Positions 18,277 to 26,901 of a DNA stretch of 55,000 nt are shown here, piece after piece. The stretch covers positions 1-55,000 of the forward strand of contig NZ_CP073581.1 in assembly GCF_018200035.1 (NCBI RefSeq). Direction: 5' to 3'. Below the pieces are notes generated by a model. That model was not told where the DNA came from, did not search any database, and was given only the letters and a program-made list of their open reading frames with translations. Numbering within the stretch: the stretch's first letter is position 1; the number at the start of each line of letters is the position of its first letter. Source of the DNA: Sulfitobacter albidus. GTDB taxonomy: Bacteria; Pseudomonadota; Alphaproteobacteria; Rhodobacterales; Rhodobacteraceae. A program made the translations under genes and the position numbers.

Positions 18277-19283
18277 CCGATCCCATCACCGCCCTCTCCC
18301 TCGACGCAATCCGCGCGGCCCATGCGGCCATCGCAGGCGACGTGCGCCGCACGCCAAGCCTGCCGCTGAAAACGCCGTTGATTTCGCGGCTGTTCGGTGG
18401 GGGCAGCCTCGCGCTCAAGATGGAGTGTTTTCAGCACACCGGCACGTTCAAGGCGCGCGGCGCGCTGAGCGTTGCGCGCAGCCTTGACGCGGATCAGCGG
18501 GCGCGCGGGATCACGGCGGCCAGTGCCGGCAATCACGCCATCGCCGCCGCCTGGGCCGCGCGGCAGATCGGGGCGTCGGCCAAGGTGGTGATCCAATCCA
18601 ACGCCAATCCGTTTCGCGTGGCCCTCGCCCGTGCCGAAGGCGCTGAGGTGATCATGAAGGCCCCCGGCGCCGAAACCTTTGCGGAAGCCGAGCGGCTGGT
18701 TGCAGAGGAGGGGCGCCATTTCATCCACCCCTTCGAGGGGCCGCAGACCTCGCTGGGCACGGCAGGTGTCGGGCTTGAGCTGATGCAGGATGTGGCGGAT
18801 CTGGACGCGGTGATCGTCTCGATCGGCGGCGGCGGTCTGGTCAGCGGCATCGCGGCGGCGGTCAAGCAGATGAACCCCGCCTGCGCCGTCTACGGGGTGG
18901 AGCCCGAGGGCGCGCCCAGCATGTCAAAGTCGCTGGCGTCGGGAGAGGCGCTGAGCCTCGATGGGGTCAGCACCGTGGCCGACAGCCTTGGTGCACCGAT
19001 GGCGCTGCCGTTCAGCATGGCGCTCTGCGCGCGGTATCTCGACGATATCGTATTGCTGGACGATGATGCGATCTGCGCAGGCATGGTGGCGTTTCAGGAA
19101 GAGGCCAAGCTGGCCGTCGAACCTGCCGCCGGCGCCGCCCTCGCCGCCGCGTTTGGCCCGCTGCGTGGGCGGCTCAACGGCAAGCGCACAGGCATCATCG
19201 TCTGCGGCGCCAATATTGACGCGGCCACTTACGGCACACTTCTCAAGCGGGGGGCTGCGCCCTACGCCTCGCTCGCCGCCTGA
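18273..19283 (+). CDS. Threonine/serine dehydratase-like PLP enzyme
   Basis: 336 residues of fold-type II PLP enzyme. The cofactor lysine lies in HTGTFKARGA (about residue 60), the substrate loop in SAGNHAIA, and the glycine-rich phosphate loop in SIGGGGLVSG. FEGPQTSLGTAG and the C-terminal CGANID are also typical of the threonine dehydratase / serine racemase group. No ACT regulatory domain is present, so it resembles catabolic rather than biosynthetic enzymes. Exact substrate is not decidable from sequence. The start overlaps the rmuC stop by 4 bases. Confidence 0.85.
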   Translation: MTDPITALSLDAIRAAHAAIAGDVRRTPSLPLKTPLISRLFGGGSLALKMECFQHTGTFKARGALSVARSLDADQRARGITAASAGNHAIAAAWAARQIGASAKVVIQSNANPFRVALARAEGAEVIMKAPGAETFAEAERLVAEEGRHFIHPFEGPQTSLGTAGVGLELMQDVADLDAVIVSIGGGGLVSGIAAAVKQMNPACAVYGVEPEGAPSMSKSLASGEALSLDGVSTVADSLGAPMALPFSMALCARYLDDIVLLDDDAICAGMVAFQEEAKLAVEPAAGAALAAAFGPLRGRLNGKRTGIIVCGANIDAATYGTLLKRGAAPYASLAA

Positions 19284-19934
19284 TCAGATCCGTGCGAATT
19301 TTTGCCAGATGCGCGGCACGATCCCGGCAAGGCGCAGGGGCGCGTCGGTAACGGCAAGGCAGATACAATCCTCGTGGATGTCGGCCACAGGCACGTGCTG
19401 CACGTCACTGTCCGCGATCTCAACATCGCCGCGCGCGAAATACCCGTCGTCGTCCTGAAACGCGCCTTTCAAGACAAGCGTCATCTCGGTGCCGTGGTGG
19501 CCGTGATCCGGCATCGCCGCCCCGGCAGGAATGTAGAGCAGCCGCGCGGTTGCCGATTTCGACGTCTTGAGGATCGCCTGTTTCACGCCCATACCCAGCG
19601 GCCGCCAGCGGATCGCGTCAAGATCATCGCCGACGTAGGCGTGCAACGGGGCAGGCAGCAGGCTGGTGCCGCGCGGGGCAGGCGCATCGCCTGCGTCATC
19701 GGTCAGTCGCGACAGCGCGAATTCAAGGCTACCCTCGGTCATCGCTGCGGCATCTGCGTCACGCGCAATCAGGCTGCCGCCGACGGCATCGTAGGCTTCG
19801 GCGGCGGCGCGGCAGTGATCGCACATGGTGATGTGGGTGGCGACGATCAGGTTGAACGCCTCGGGCAGCGTACCCGCGGCATAGGCCATCAGCGTGGCGT
19901 CGTTCAGGTGGTGTTTGATGTTGGCTACGGTCAT
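19284..19934 (-). CDS. chrR: ChrR-type zinc anti-sigma factor with C-terminal cupin
   Basis: 216 residues. The N-terminal anti-sigma domain has the expected zinc ligands: H8/H9, H34, C38 and C41 (HITMCDHC). The C-terminal cupin (about 95-200) has HGHHGTEMTLVLKG and a later histidine in DVQHVPV as metal ligands. In Rhodobacter sphaeroides ChrR holds RpoE until singlet oxygen or organic peroxide triggers release, with the cupin needed for that response. It starts 4 bases after the sigma gene, the usual co-transcribed order. Confidence 0.94.
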   Translation of the reverse strand: MTVANIKHHLNDATLMAYAAGTLPEAFNLIVATHITMCDHCRAAAEAYDAVGGSLIARDADAAAMTEGSLEFALSRLTDDAGDAPAPRGTSLLPAPLHAYVGDDLDAIRWRPLGMGVKQAILKTSKSATARLLYIPAGAAMPDHGHHGTEMTLVLKGAFQDDDGYFARGDVEIADSDVQHVPVADIHEDCICLAVTDAPLRLAGIVPRIWQKFARI

Positions 19935-19938
19935 TTTC

Positions 19939-20493
19939 TTACTTCATTGCGTGTCGCAGGCGCTCAAGCGCCAGGCGGAGACGGGATTTTATGGTGCCCA
20001 GGGGCAATCCGGTGAGTTTGGCGATCTCTGACTGGGTCATATCGCCGAAATAAGCCTGCTCGATCAGACTGCGTTGGGTGTGGGGGAGAGCGGCGATTGC
20101 CTCGACCAAACGGGCGCTTTCTTCCTGTATTTCCATCACCTGCGATTGCTCGGGCTCGGGCTCGGGCCCCCAGGTGAGCTCTTCGGGCTCGGGCCTGCGT
20201 TCCCGGCGGAGCATGTCGATACGGCGGTTGCGGGCGATGGTAAAGATCCATGTCGCGACAGAGGCGCGGGATGGATCAAACTGATGTGCCTTGCGCCACA
20301 GCGTCGTCATCACATCCTGCGCGCATTCCTCGGCGGTGGTGGCATCGGTGCCGGATTTCATCAAAAATCCCTTAACCCGTGGTGCGAAATGCGCAAACAC
20401 CTGTGCAAAGGCGTCGGTGTCACGGCGATCGCGGATGAGTATCATCTCGTCGATCCATGGAGCGGGAGTTTTCTCTTTTCTGTCGTCCTGCAC
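19939..20493 (-). CDS. rpoE: ECF sigma factor of the RpoE/ChrR (singlet oxygen) type
   Basis: 184 residues if started at GTG 20493 (VQDDRKEKTPAPW); an ATG at MILIRD is the alternative. Region 2 contains FMLMSG-like KGFLMKSG, ECAQDVMTTLWRKAHQFD and WIFTIARNRRIDMLRR. Region 4 contains YFGDMTQSEIAKLTGLPLGTIKSRLRLALERLR. An AGGG about 9 bases before the GTG supports that start. chrR follows directly. A TGATCC-N18-TACATA promoter lies upstream on the same strand, so autoregulation is likely. It should direct the divergent operon at 20.7-25.3 kb. Confidence 0.93.
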   Translation of the reverse strand: MQDDRKEKTPAPWIDEMILIRDRRDTDAFAQVFAHFAPRVKGFLMKSGTDATTAEECAQDVMTTLWRKAHQFDPSRASVATWIFTIARNRRIDMLRRERRPEPEELTWGPEPEPEQSQVMEIQEESARLVEAIAALPHTQRSLIEQAYFGDMTQSEIAKLTGLPLGTIKSRLRLALERLRHAMK

Positions 20494-20590
20494 GTGTCGG
20501 TGCCCTGAAATCGTATGTGGCCCCGCCAAAGCTGGTGGCATCCATCGGGATGTTCTGCGCGATGAGGTCTGGACTGAGGCTAACATGCTC

Positions 20591-20620
20591 TATGTACGGA
20601 GCAAGGGGCGGGTCGGATCA
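20591..20620 (-). promoter_or_regulatory. Predicted RpoE-dependent promoter of rpoE-chrR
   Basis: On the minus strand TGATCC (20620-20615) is followed after 18 bases by TACATA (20596-20591). This fits the TGATCC-type -35 element and 18-base spacing described for R. sphaeroides RpoE promoters. The expected transcript start is about 90 bases before the GTG at 20493. Confidence 0.6.
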
Positions 20621-20630
20621 AAAAGAAATC

Positions 20631-20660
20631 TGAAACTCATTTACATCCAAGGTCGTATCT
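20631..20660 (+). promoter_or_regulatory. Possible ECF-type promoter of the divergent operon
   Basis: TGAAAC (20631-20636), 18 bases, then GTATCT (20655-20660) on the plus strand has the same spacing as the rpoE promoter but departs from TGATCC. A start near 20667 would leave ATG 20668 leaderless and favour the ATG at 20689 or 20710. Weak evidence. Confidence 0.3.
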
Positions 20661-20709
20661 GACCCGTATGAACCCCAACAGAAAAACGATGTCAGGACGT
20701 CACTCCCTT

Positions 20710-22032
20710 ATGCCTTTTGAAGCCCCAAACCGGCCCAATGATCCCACCGCACCGAAATCCCGCCGCATTGCCGTGATCGGTGCGGGGATTTCGGGCATGG
20801 GGGCCGCGCATCTGCTGGCGCCCGACAATCGCGTCGTCCTGTTCGAGAGCGGCGCGCGGCTGGGCGGGCACGCGCGCACTGTCATGGCGGGCAAGAACGG
20901 GGATCAGCCGGTCGATACCGGCTTTATCGTCTTCAACTACGCCAATTACCCCAATCTCGCTGCGCTGTTCGAAGCGCTTGAGGTGCCGGTCGTGGAGTCC
21001 AACATGAGCTTTGGCGCGTCGATCGACGGGGGGCGGTTCGAATACGCGCTCACCAGTCTCAACGCGATCTTTGCGCAACGGCGCAACGCGCTGAACCCGC
21101 GCTTTCTGGCGATGCTGCGCGACATCCTGCGGTTCAACAAGGATGCGCTGGCGCTGGCCAACAGCGACCGCAGCATGACCCTGCGCGAATTCCTCGCGCG
21201 GCTCGGGACGGGGACGTATTTCCGCGACTACTACCTTCTGCCGCTGTCTGGTGCGATCTGGTCCACCCCGACGGAGCAGATCATGGATTTTCCGGCCCAT
21301 GCGCTGATCCAGTTTTTCGAGAACCACGCGCTGCTGAACGTTACGGGCCAGCACCAGTGGTACACGGTCACGGGAGGCTCGATCTCCTACGTCAGCCGGG
21401 TCGAGGCTGCGATGAAACGCAATGGCGTCGACATCCGGCTCAATGCCGCCGTGCAATCGGTGCGCCGCGATGGTGTCGGCGTCGAGGTCAAGACATGGGG
21501 CGGGGAGTGGGAGCGTTTTGACGAGGTCGTCTTTGCCACCCACTCCGACGACACGCTGGCAATGCTCGACGATCCGTCGCCGGCCGAGGCGGCGGCCCTC
21601 GGGGCGATTGCTTATCAGCCCAACGACATCGTGCTGCACGCCGACACGGCCATCATGCCCAAGCGTCGTGCGACTTGGGCCAGCTGGGTCTACACCGAGG
21701 ACCGCGCCGCGCAGTCCGACAGGATCGACCTGACCTATTGGATGAATTCGCTGCAACCCATCCCCGAGGCGGATCCGCATTTCGTCACGCTCAACACCAA
21801 ACGCACCATTCGCGAAGAGTTGATCTATGATCAGGTCACGCTGCGCCACCCGGTCTATGATCTGGCGGCGCTGGACGCGCAGGGGCGCGTGCGCGAGATG
21901 AACGGCACCAACGCCACTTGGTTCTGCGGTGCCTGGATGCGTCACGGATTTCATGAGGACGGGCTGGCAAGCGCCGTTGACGTGGTGCAGGCCCTTCAGG
22001 CCCGCGCCGCAAAGGCCTTGGCCGCCGAATGA
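20710..22032 (+). CDS. FAD-dependent amine oxidase-like protein, first gene of RpoE-linked operon
   Basis: 440 residues from ATG 20710 (MPFEAPNRP); in-frame ATGs at 20668 and 20689 are possible, but only 20710 has an AGGA upstream. The Rossmann motif VIGAGISGMGAAHLL begins at about residue 20 and is followed by the FAD-binding GGHARTV and DTGFIVFNYANYPNL. It belongs to the NAD(P)-binding amine-oxidase group (like R. sphaeroides RSP_1091) found with DUF1365 and cyclopropane-fatty-acid-synthase-like genes. In R. sphaeroides this operon is RpoE-controlled, and this lipid-modifying gene set has been linked to unusual membrane fatty acids. The exact reaction here is inference. Confidence 0.85.
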   Translation: MPFEAPNRPNDPTAPKSRRIAVIGAGISGMGAAHLLAPDNRVVLFESGARLGGHARTVMAGKNGDQPVDTGFIVFNYANYPNLAALFEALEVPVVESNMSFGASIDGGRFEYALTSLNAIFAQRRNALNPRFLAMLRDILRFNKDALALANSDRSMTLREFLARLGTGTYFRDYYLLPLSGAIWSTPTEQIMDFPAHALIQFFENHALLNVTGQHQWYTVTGGSISYVSRVEAAMKRNGVDIRLNAAVQSVRRDGVGVEVKTWGGEWERFDEVVFATHSDDTLAMLDDPSPAEAAALGAIAYQPNDIVLHADTAIMPKRRATWASWVYTEDRAAQSDRIDLTYWMNSLQPIPEADPHFVTLNTKRTIREELIYDQVTLRHPVYDLAALDAQGRVREMNGTNATWFCGAWMRHGFHEDGLASAVDVVQALQARAAKALAAE

Positions 22033-22790
22033 CCGCCACGGTCGACCATATCGTCGGGCAAACCTTTCACGGGCGAAGGGGCAGCGTTGAAAACGCGTTT
22101 CGCTACTCCGTGGACTACCTGCTGCTGGATGCCGAGGCCGAGTTGGCCACGCCCCGGCTGTTCAAACGCAACGGGAGGGGCGTCACGGCGCTGCTGGACC
22201 GTGACCACGGCGGCGCGCCGGGTCAGGGGCGTGGGGCGCCATGGGCGCGCGACGTGCTTGAGCAGTATCAGGTGGGCGGGGTTGCGCGTATCGATCTGCT
22301 GGCGCAACCGCGCGTGCTGGGCCACGTGTTCAATCCGGTGAGCTTTTGGCTGTGCCGCGATGCGCAGGAGGGCCTGATCGCGGTGATCGCTGAGGTGACC
22401 AATACCTTCGGCGACCGCCACAGCTATCTGTGTCACCATGCGGATGGGCGCGCGATAGCGCCAGGCGATCAGCTGAAGGCGACGAAGGTGCTGCATGTCT
22501 CGCCGTTCCAGCCGGTCGAGGGAGAATATACCTTTCGCTTTGACATCACCGACAGACGTGTCGGGATCTGGATCGACTACGGCCGGGCGCGGGGCGGGCT
22601 GATCGCGACGCTTACGGGCAAGCGGCAACCACTGAGCAATCGCAGCATTCTGGGGGCGCTGCTGCGACGTCCCTTCGGTGCGCGGCGGGTGCTGGCGCTG
22701 ATCCACTGGCAGGCGATCAAGCTGTGGATCAAGGGGGCGACGTTCCGCTCGCAACCCACCCCGCCCGAGAACGAAGTGACCAAGGGATGA
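22029..22790 (+). CDS. DUF1365 protein
   Basis: 253 residues. DUF1365 features: HGRRGSVENAFRYSVDYLLLD at the start, RVLGHVFNPVSFWLCRD, EVTNTFGDRHSYLC and KVLHVSPFQPVEGEYTFRF. The family is nearly always beside the amine-oxidase-like gene, here with a 4-base overlap, and is thought to take part in lipid modification; no activity is established that I can cite from sequence alone. The stop overlaps the MFS gene start by 4 bases. Unlike in many proteobacteria, no cyclopropane-fatty-acid-synthase-like methyltransferase gene lies next to it in this window. Confidence 0.9.
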   Translation: MTATVDHIVGQTFHGRRGSVENAFRYSVDYLLLDAEAELATPRLFKRNGRGVTALLDRDHGGAPGQGRGAPWARDVLEQYQVGGVARIDLLAQPRVLGHVFNPVSFWLCRDAQEGLIAVIAEVTNTFGDRHSYLCHHADGRAIAPGDQLKATKVLHVSPFQPVEGEYTFRFDITDRRVGIWIDYGRARGGLIATLTGKRQPLSNRSILGALLRRPFGARRVLALIHWQAIKLWIKGATFRSQPTPPENEVTKG

Positions 22791-24031
22791 GCGTTCAACG
22801 CGCCGAAAGGTTACCGGCCTACGCACTGTTTGCGGCGTTGCTCGCCTGTGCGGGCCTGCCGATCTACATCCATGCGCCGAAGTTCTACGGCGACGCCTAC
22901 GGGGTCTCGCTCACGGCGATGGCGGCGGTGCTGTTCGGGTTGCGGTTGCTGGACGTCGTACAGGATCCTTTGTTGGGGCGGCTATCGGAACGGCTGCGCA
23001 ACCATCGCGGCGCGGCGGTGGCGGCTGGCTGTGCGGTGATCGGCACGGCGATGCTGGGCCTTTTTGCGGTCGAGCCGCTTTTTGCGCCGATCGCGTGGTT
23101 TGCGGTGATGCTGACGCTGGTATTCTCGGCGTTCAGCTTTCTGACGATCTGTTTCTACGCGCAAGGTGTGGCCAAGGCGGATCTGATGCCGGGCAAGGGG
23201 CATCTGCGCCTCGCGCGCTGGCGCGAGACCGGCGCATTGCTGGGCGTCTGCGCGGCGTCCGTGGCGCCCGTGGCGTTGGGTGCGGTGATGGGCGCGCCCT
23301 TTGCCGGGTTTGCCGTGGGCTTTGCCATGCTCAGCGTGGCGGCGGCCTGGGCGATGCGGGCCGAATGGGTGCGCAGCGATCTGCCCGACGGCGCGGGGTT
23401 TGGCGTGGTGCTGCGCGACCCGCTTGCCCGGCGATTGCTCATCATCGCGCTGTTCAACGCCGCACCCGTCGCTGTCAGCGCGTCGCTGTTTTTGTACTAC
23501 GTCGAAAGTGTGCTGGAGGCGCCGGGGTTCGAGGGGCCGCTGTTGCTTCTGTTTTTCCTGTCCGCCGCCGGGGCCGCCCCGCTGTGGGGCTGGCTGGCAG
23601 AGCGGTACGGGACGGGCCGTGTCCTGCTGTCGGCCATGGTGCTGGCGATTTTCGCGTTTGGCGGCGCGCTGTTTCTGGGGCCGGGGGATCAATGGCTGTT
23701 TGCCGTTGTCTGCGTGGCAAGCGGCGCGGCGATGGGCGCGGATCTGACGCTGCTTCCCGCGCTGTTTGCGACACGCATGGCGCAGATTTCCCCCTCGGCG
23801 GCGGAAGGTTTCGGGCTATGGTCGTTCGTGTCCAAATTCACGCTGGCGATCGCGGCGGCGGTGCTGTTGCCGATGCTGGACGCGTCAGGATACCGCAGCG
23901 GATCCGGGAACCCGGCGCCGCCCGAAGCGATTGACCTTTTGCGGGTGCTCTACGCGGGCGTGCCCTGCGTGCTCAAGCTGGCGGCGATCTGGCTGCTGTG
24001 GCGCACTGATCTTGAAAGGGGCAGCCCATGA
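22787..24031 (+). CDS. MFS transporter, GPH (sugar:cation symporter)-like
   Basis: 414 residues with about 12 membrane helices. The N-terminal region LPIYIHAPKFYGDAYGVSLTAMA and DVVQDPLLGRLSERLRNHRG matches the GPH/MelB-like group of MFS carriers. The ATG at 22787 overlaps the DUF1365 stop. In R. sphaeroides the equivalent gene lies in the RpoE regulon next to the lipid-modification genes. The substrate is unknown; a lipid or lipid precursor is as likely as a sugar given the neighbours. Confidence 0.87.
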   Translation: MSVQRAERLPAYALFAALLACAGLPIYIHAPKFYGDAYGVSLTAMAAVLFGLRLLDVVQDPLLGRLSERLRNHRGAAVAAGCAVIGTAMLGLFAVEPLFAPIAWFAVMLTLVFSAFSFLTICFYAQGVAKADLMPGKGHLRLARWRETGALLGVCAASVAPVALGAVMGAPFAGFAVGFAMLSVAAAWAMRAEWVRSDLPDGAGFGVVLRDPLARRLLIIALFNAAPVAVSASLFLYYVESVLEAPGFEGPLLLLFFLSAAGAAPLWGWLAERYGTGRVLLSAMVLAIFAFGGALFLGPGDQWLFAVVCVASGAAMGADLTLLPALFATRMAQISPSAAEGFGLWSFVSKFTLAIAAAVLLPMLDASGYRSGSGNPAPPEAIDLLRVLYAGVPCVLKLAAIWLLWRTDLERGSP

Positions 24032-24594
24032 ACGATGCTTTGTTTTTCTTTCTGCTGGGGGTGGCATTGATGGCCGCGCTCGTGCTGCTGCGCCGCCGGT
24101 TGGCGGATTTCCCGGCGCAACGGGCAGAGGATTACGTGGGTGAGGCGCCGACCTTCGACATGCGCCGCCACCTCAACGGCCCGATGCATTGTGTCGGCGC
24201 GATCTTTGGCCCGCTGGGACGGGTGACAAGCACGTTCACGGCGGAGTTCAATGCCAACTGGAAGGGCGACGTTTGTACGATCGAGGAACGTTTCACCTAT
24301 CACGACGGCACCGTGCAGGAACGCGAATGGACGCTTGAGATGACGGGCGAGGACAGTTTTGACGCGCTGGCCGAGGATGTGCCGGGCACGGGCAAGGGCC
24401 ACGTTGCGGGGCCAACCGTCTTGTTCCGGTATCCCATAACACTTCCGCAGGACAGCGGGGGCCACACGCTCAGCGCGCTTGACTGCATGTACCTCGCGCC
24501 GGACGGCACGGTCGTGAACCGCAGTCAATTTCGCAAGTTCGGCTTTCGCGTCGCGGAACTGGTGGCAACAATTTCAAAGAAGGAAGCGGCATGA
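24028..24594 (+). CDS. DUF3833 protein
   Basis: 188 residues. A single N-terminal hydrophobic helix (about 3-20) is followed by a soluble beta-rich domain with RHLNGPMHCVGAIFGPLGRVTSTF and CTIEERFTYHDGTVQERE, typical of DUF3833. It starts 4 bases inside the MFS gene and its stop overlaps the SDR start. Probably membrane-anchored; the function is unknown, but it is a standard member of the amine oxidase/DUF1365 gene set. Confidence 0.88.
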   Translation: MNDALFFFLLGVALMAALVLLRRRLADFPAQRAEDYVGEAPTFDMRRHLNGPMHCVGAIFGPLGRVTSTFTAEFNANWKGDVCTIEERFTYHDGTVQEREWTLEMTGEDSFDALAEDVPGTGKGHVAGPTVLFRYPITLPQDSGGHTLSALDCMYLAPDGTVVNRSQFRKFGFRVAELVATISKKEAA

Positions 24595-25321
24595 CCGACT
24601 GGAAGGGCAAACGGTATTGGCTTGTAGGGGCAAGCGACGGGCTTGGCGCTGCATTGGCGGGGTTTCTGAGCCGCGCCGGCGCGGAGGTGATCCTTTCGGC
24701 CCGGTCAGAGGACAAGCTGCGCGCGCTGGCGGATGATCTGCCGGGCAAGGCGCGCGTCGTCACCGTCGATGTCTCCGACAACGAGAGCGTTATTGCCGCG
24801 GCGGAATCGGTTGGCGAGATTCACGGCGTCGTCTTTTTGGCCGGTGTGTACTGGCCCTTCGGCGCAAAGGAGTGGGATGCGGATCGGGCCAATGCGATGG
24901 CAGACATAAACTTTACCGGCCTGATGCGCGTGATGGGGCAGGTGGTGCCGGGTATGGTCGCGCGGGATACGGGCCATATCGTCATTACCTCCAGCCTGAC
25001 GGGTTTCAGGGGCTGCCGGGGTCCATCGGTTATACTGCATCAAAAGCGGCGACGATGTCGCTTGCCGAATGCATGCACGCGGATCTGCGCAAGACGGGTG
25101 TCAAGGTGCAGGTCATCAACCCCGGCTTCATCAAGACACAGCTGACGGACAAGAACGATTTCAAAATGCCCTTCCTGATGCAACCCGATGAGGCGGGCCG
25201 TGAAGTGTTTGAGCATATGAACACGGACCGTTTCAAGAAAAGCTTCCCCTGGGCCTTTTCGCTCGTATTCAGGCTGAGCCAGTTCCTGCCCGACGGTCTC
25301 TACTACCGGATTTTCAGCTAG
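24591..25321 (+). pseudogene. Short-chain dehydrogenase/reductase, frameshifted as read
   Basis: Restored length is 243 residues. The cofactor motif is GASDGLGAALAG, SSLTGF carries the catalytic serine, and YTASKAA the tyrosine and lysine. The frame breaks at the GGGG run 25009-25012; one extra G joins the TGFRG and LPGSIGYTASKAA segments. It is the fifth and last gene of the predicted RpoE-controlled operon, as in R. sphaeroides. Substrate unknown, perhaps a lipid-derived carbonyl compound. Confidence 0.88.
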
Positions 25322-25332
25322 AGGCTTGTTGG

Positions 25333-25440
25333 CGCCCCCTGCGGGGCGGCCCGGTACGGGAAGGCGTCTGGCACACTCAATCAATTATGGAGTGTGTGCT
25401 ACGCCGCGTTGGATCAGGTATTTTCAAAAGGGTGCAGGGG
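25333..25440. other. Intergenic region with two hairpins and a dispersed repeat between convergent genes
   Basis: Between the SDR and GST stop codons there is a 6-bp GC hairpin (25333-25348), a 7-bp hairpin CACACTC/GAGTGTG (25372-25396) and a copy of a 25-base motif (25416-25440) that recurs at 41654-41678. No T tract follows either hairpin. They may act as weak convergent terminators. Confidence 0.45.
25416..25440 (+). repeat. Dispersed repeat, copy 1
   Basis: CAGGTATTT-TCA-AAAGGG followed by TGCAGGGG. Copy 2 at 41654-41678 differs only at the central three bases. Here it lies just beyond the GST stop codon, in a convergent gene gap. Confidence 0.5.
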
Positions 25441-25445
25441 GAGGG

Positions 25446-26063
25446 TCAGAGCCATCCATCCTGACGCAGTTTCGCCGCGCTATCGCGTCTGGACATTGCG
25501 GCAAGGAAAGCCGTGATTTTCGGGAAGTCGCTGACGGTGACGCCGTCGCCTTCGAGCCAGCTGCAGACCGCGAAGAGATAGAAATCTGCCAATGTGATGG
25601 CGTGACCGCAGGTGAAGGGGCCACAAAAGGCGTTCTCTTCGATATAGCGGGCGCAGGCCGTCATGGTTTGGGGCACTTTTGCGGTCATGTCAGCGTGGCT
25701 TTCCGGGCTGTCAGCCCAGCGGGTGCCACGCATTTTGTGGGCATGGGCGACGTGCATGGTCGAGGCGAGATAGTACATGACGCTCCGCATATGCGCGGCC
25801 TCCACGCTATTGTCGGGAACGAGTTTCGCATCCGTGGCCACCGCTGCGATGTATTCGAGGAGCGCGCCGGTTTCGGTCAGGATTGTGCCATCTTCGAGCG
25901 CGAGGGCCGGGACACGCCCCTTTGGATTGATGCGGGCGTAGTCGGGACTGGTCTGTTCGGCCGCCGCGAAATCGATGCGTTGAATCTCGTGGGGGATGGC
26001 CGCCTCAATCAGGGCCATGGCGGGGGCGACGGCGACGGTGCCGGGAGCAGCAAAGAGTTTCAT
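25446..26063 (-). CDS. Glutathione S-transferase family protein
   Basis: 205 residues with an N-terminal thioredoxin-like domain. KLFAAPGTVAVAPAMALIEA leads to the glutathione-binding motif GRVPALALEDGTILTETGALLEYIA (about residues 49-73). The C-terminal helical domain has a FCGPFTCGHAITLADFYLFAV N-capping region. The first loop lacks an obvious catalytic cysteine, so a serine- or tyrosine-type or an atypical GST is likely. It is followed downstream by nothing on its strand and preceded by a phosphatase gene 11 bases away, probably one operon. Substrate unknown. Confidence 0.9.
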   Translation of the reverse strand: MKLFAAPGTVAVAPAMALIEAAIPHEIQRIDFAAAEQTSPDYARINPKGRVPALALEDGTILTETGALLEYIAAVATDAKLVPDNSVEAAHMRSVMYYLASTMHVAHAHKMRGTRWADSPESHADMTAKVPQTMTACARYIEENAFCGPFTCGHAITLADFYLFAVCSWLEGDGVTVSDFPKITAFLAAMSRRDSAAKLRQDGWL

Positions 26064-26074
26064 GGTGTGGCCTT

Positions 26075-26728
26075 TCAGATATTTGTGCGGGCGGTTTGGC
26101 GGTCGGCCCGGTCGAGGTGGGGTGTTGCGTTGAACAGCGTCGGGCTTAGCGTGCCGCCGATATCGAAGAGTTGGTGCAGCGACGTGTGAAAGATCGCGAT
26201 GGTCAGGCGCGCGGTGGCGGCAATGTCGAGCGACATCCGCTGGCCCATGACATTGCCGATGAGCCCGCCGGAGGTAACGACAAGGGCGGGGGTGGCGCCT
26301 GCGGCGATCTCATTGATTGCGTCGCGGATCCGGCTTTGGAAGGCGTCATAGCTTTCCGGGGCCCCTTCAATCTTGCCGTCGCGCCAGTGGGTAAAGACGG
26401 CGGGCAGGTGGGTGATGAATTCCGACTGTTCGGTCGGGAAGGGGATGCCGTGCTGATCGGCGAGCAGTTGCGAGAGGGTGAAATATTCCAACTCGTTGAG
26501 GCGCGGGTCGCGGATGGGCTCCAGTCCCATCGCCATGCCATCCGCCGTTTCGATATGGCGGCGCAGGGTGCCGGTATAGAGCCTGGCCTGCACCAGTCCG
26601 GTGCCACGCAGATGCTCGCCCAGCCACGCGGCCTGCCTGTGGCCCAGATCGCTCAACCGGTCATAGCTTTGCTCGTCTGTGGCGCCTGAGTTGGCCTGGC
26701 CGTGGCGGATGAGGGTAATCAGGGACAT
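26075..26728 (-). CDS. Histidine phosphatase family protein
   Basis: 217 residues. The catalytic RHGQAN motif (TLIRHGQANSG) is at the N-terminus; LSDLGHRQAAWLGEHLR, the acceptor glutamate region LNELEYFTL, and VVTSGGLIGNVMG follow the branch-2/phosphoglycerate-mutase-like layout. The last motif has a serine-glycine where many members have the second catalytic histidine, so activity on small substrates is uncertain. It lies 11 bases upstream of the GST gene. Confidence 0.87.
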   Translation of the reverse strand: MSLITLIRHGQANSGATDEQSYDRLSDLGHRQAAWLGEHLRGTGLVQARLYTGTLRRHIETADGMAMGLEPIRDPRLNELEYFTLSQLLADQHGIPFPTEQSEFITHLPAVFTHWRDGKIEGAPESYDAFQSRIRDAINEIAAGATPALVVTSGGLIGNVMGQRMSLDIAATARLTIAIFHTSLHQLFDIGGTLSPTLFNATPHLDRADRQTARTNI

Positions 26729-26901
26729 GGCGTGCCTTTCGGTGTTGCTCTCCCTGATAGGGAACTGCGCGGGGCGGCGAAAGGGGTCTATCGGAAACCT
26801 CCGGCACCGGTGATGGCGGAATTGGCGGGCATCGTGTCGGGATCAAGCCTTTTGCGCGCGGGGGGATCGGTAGAAGATGGCAAGTGTTTTGGAGGATGCC
26901 G

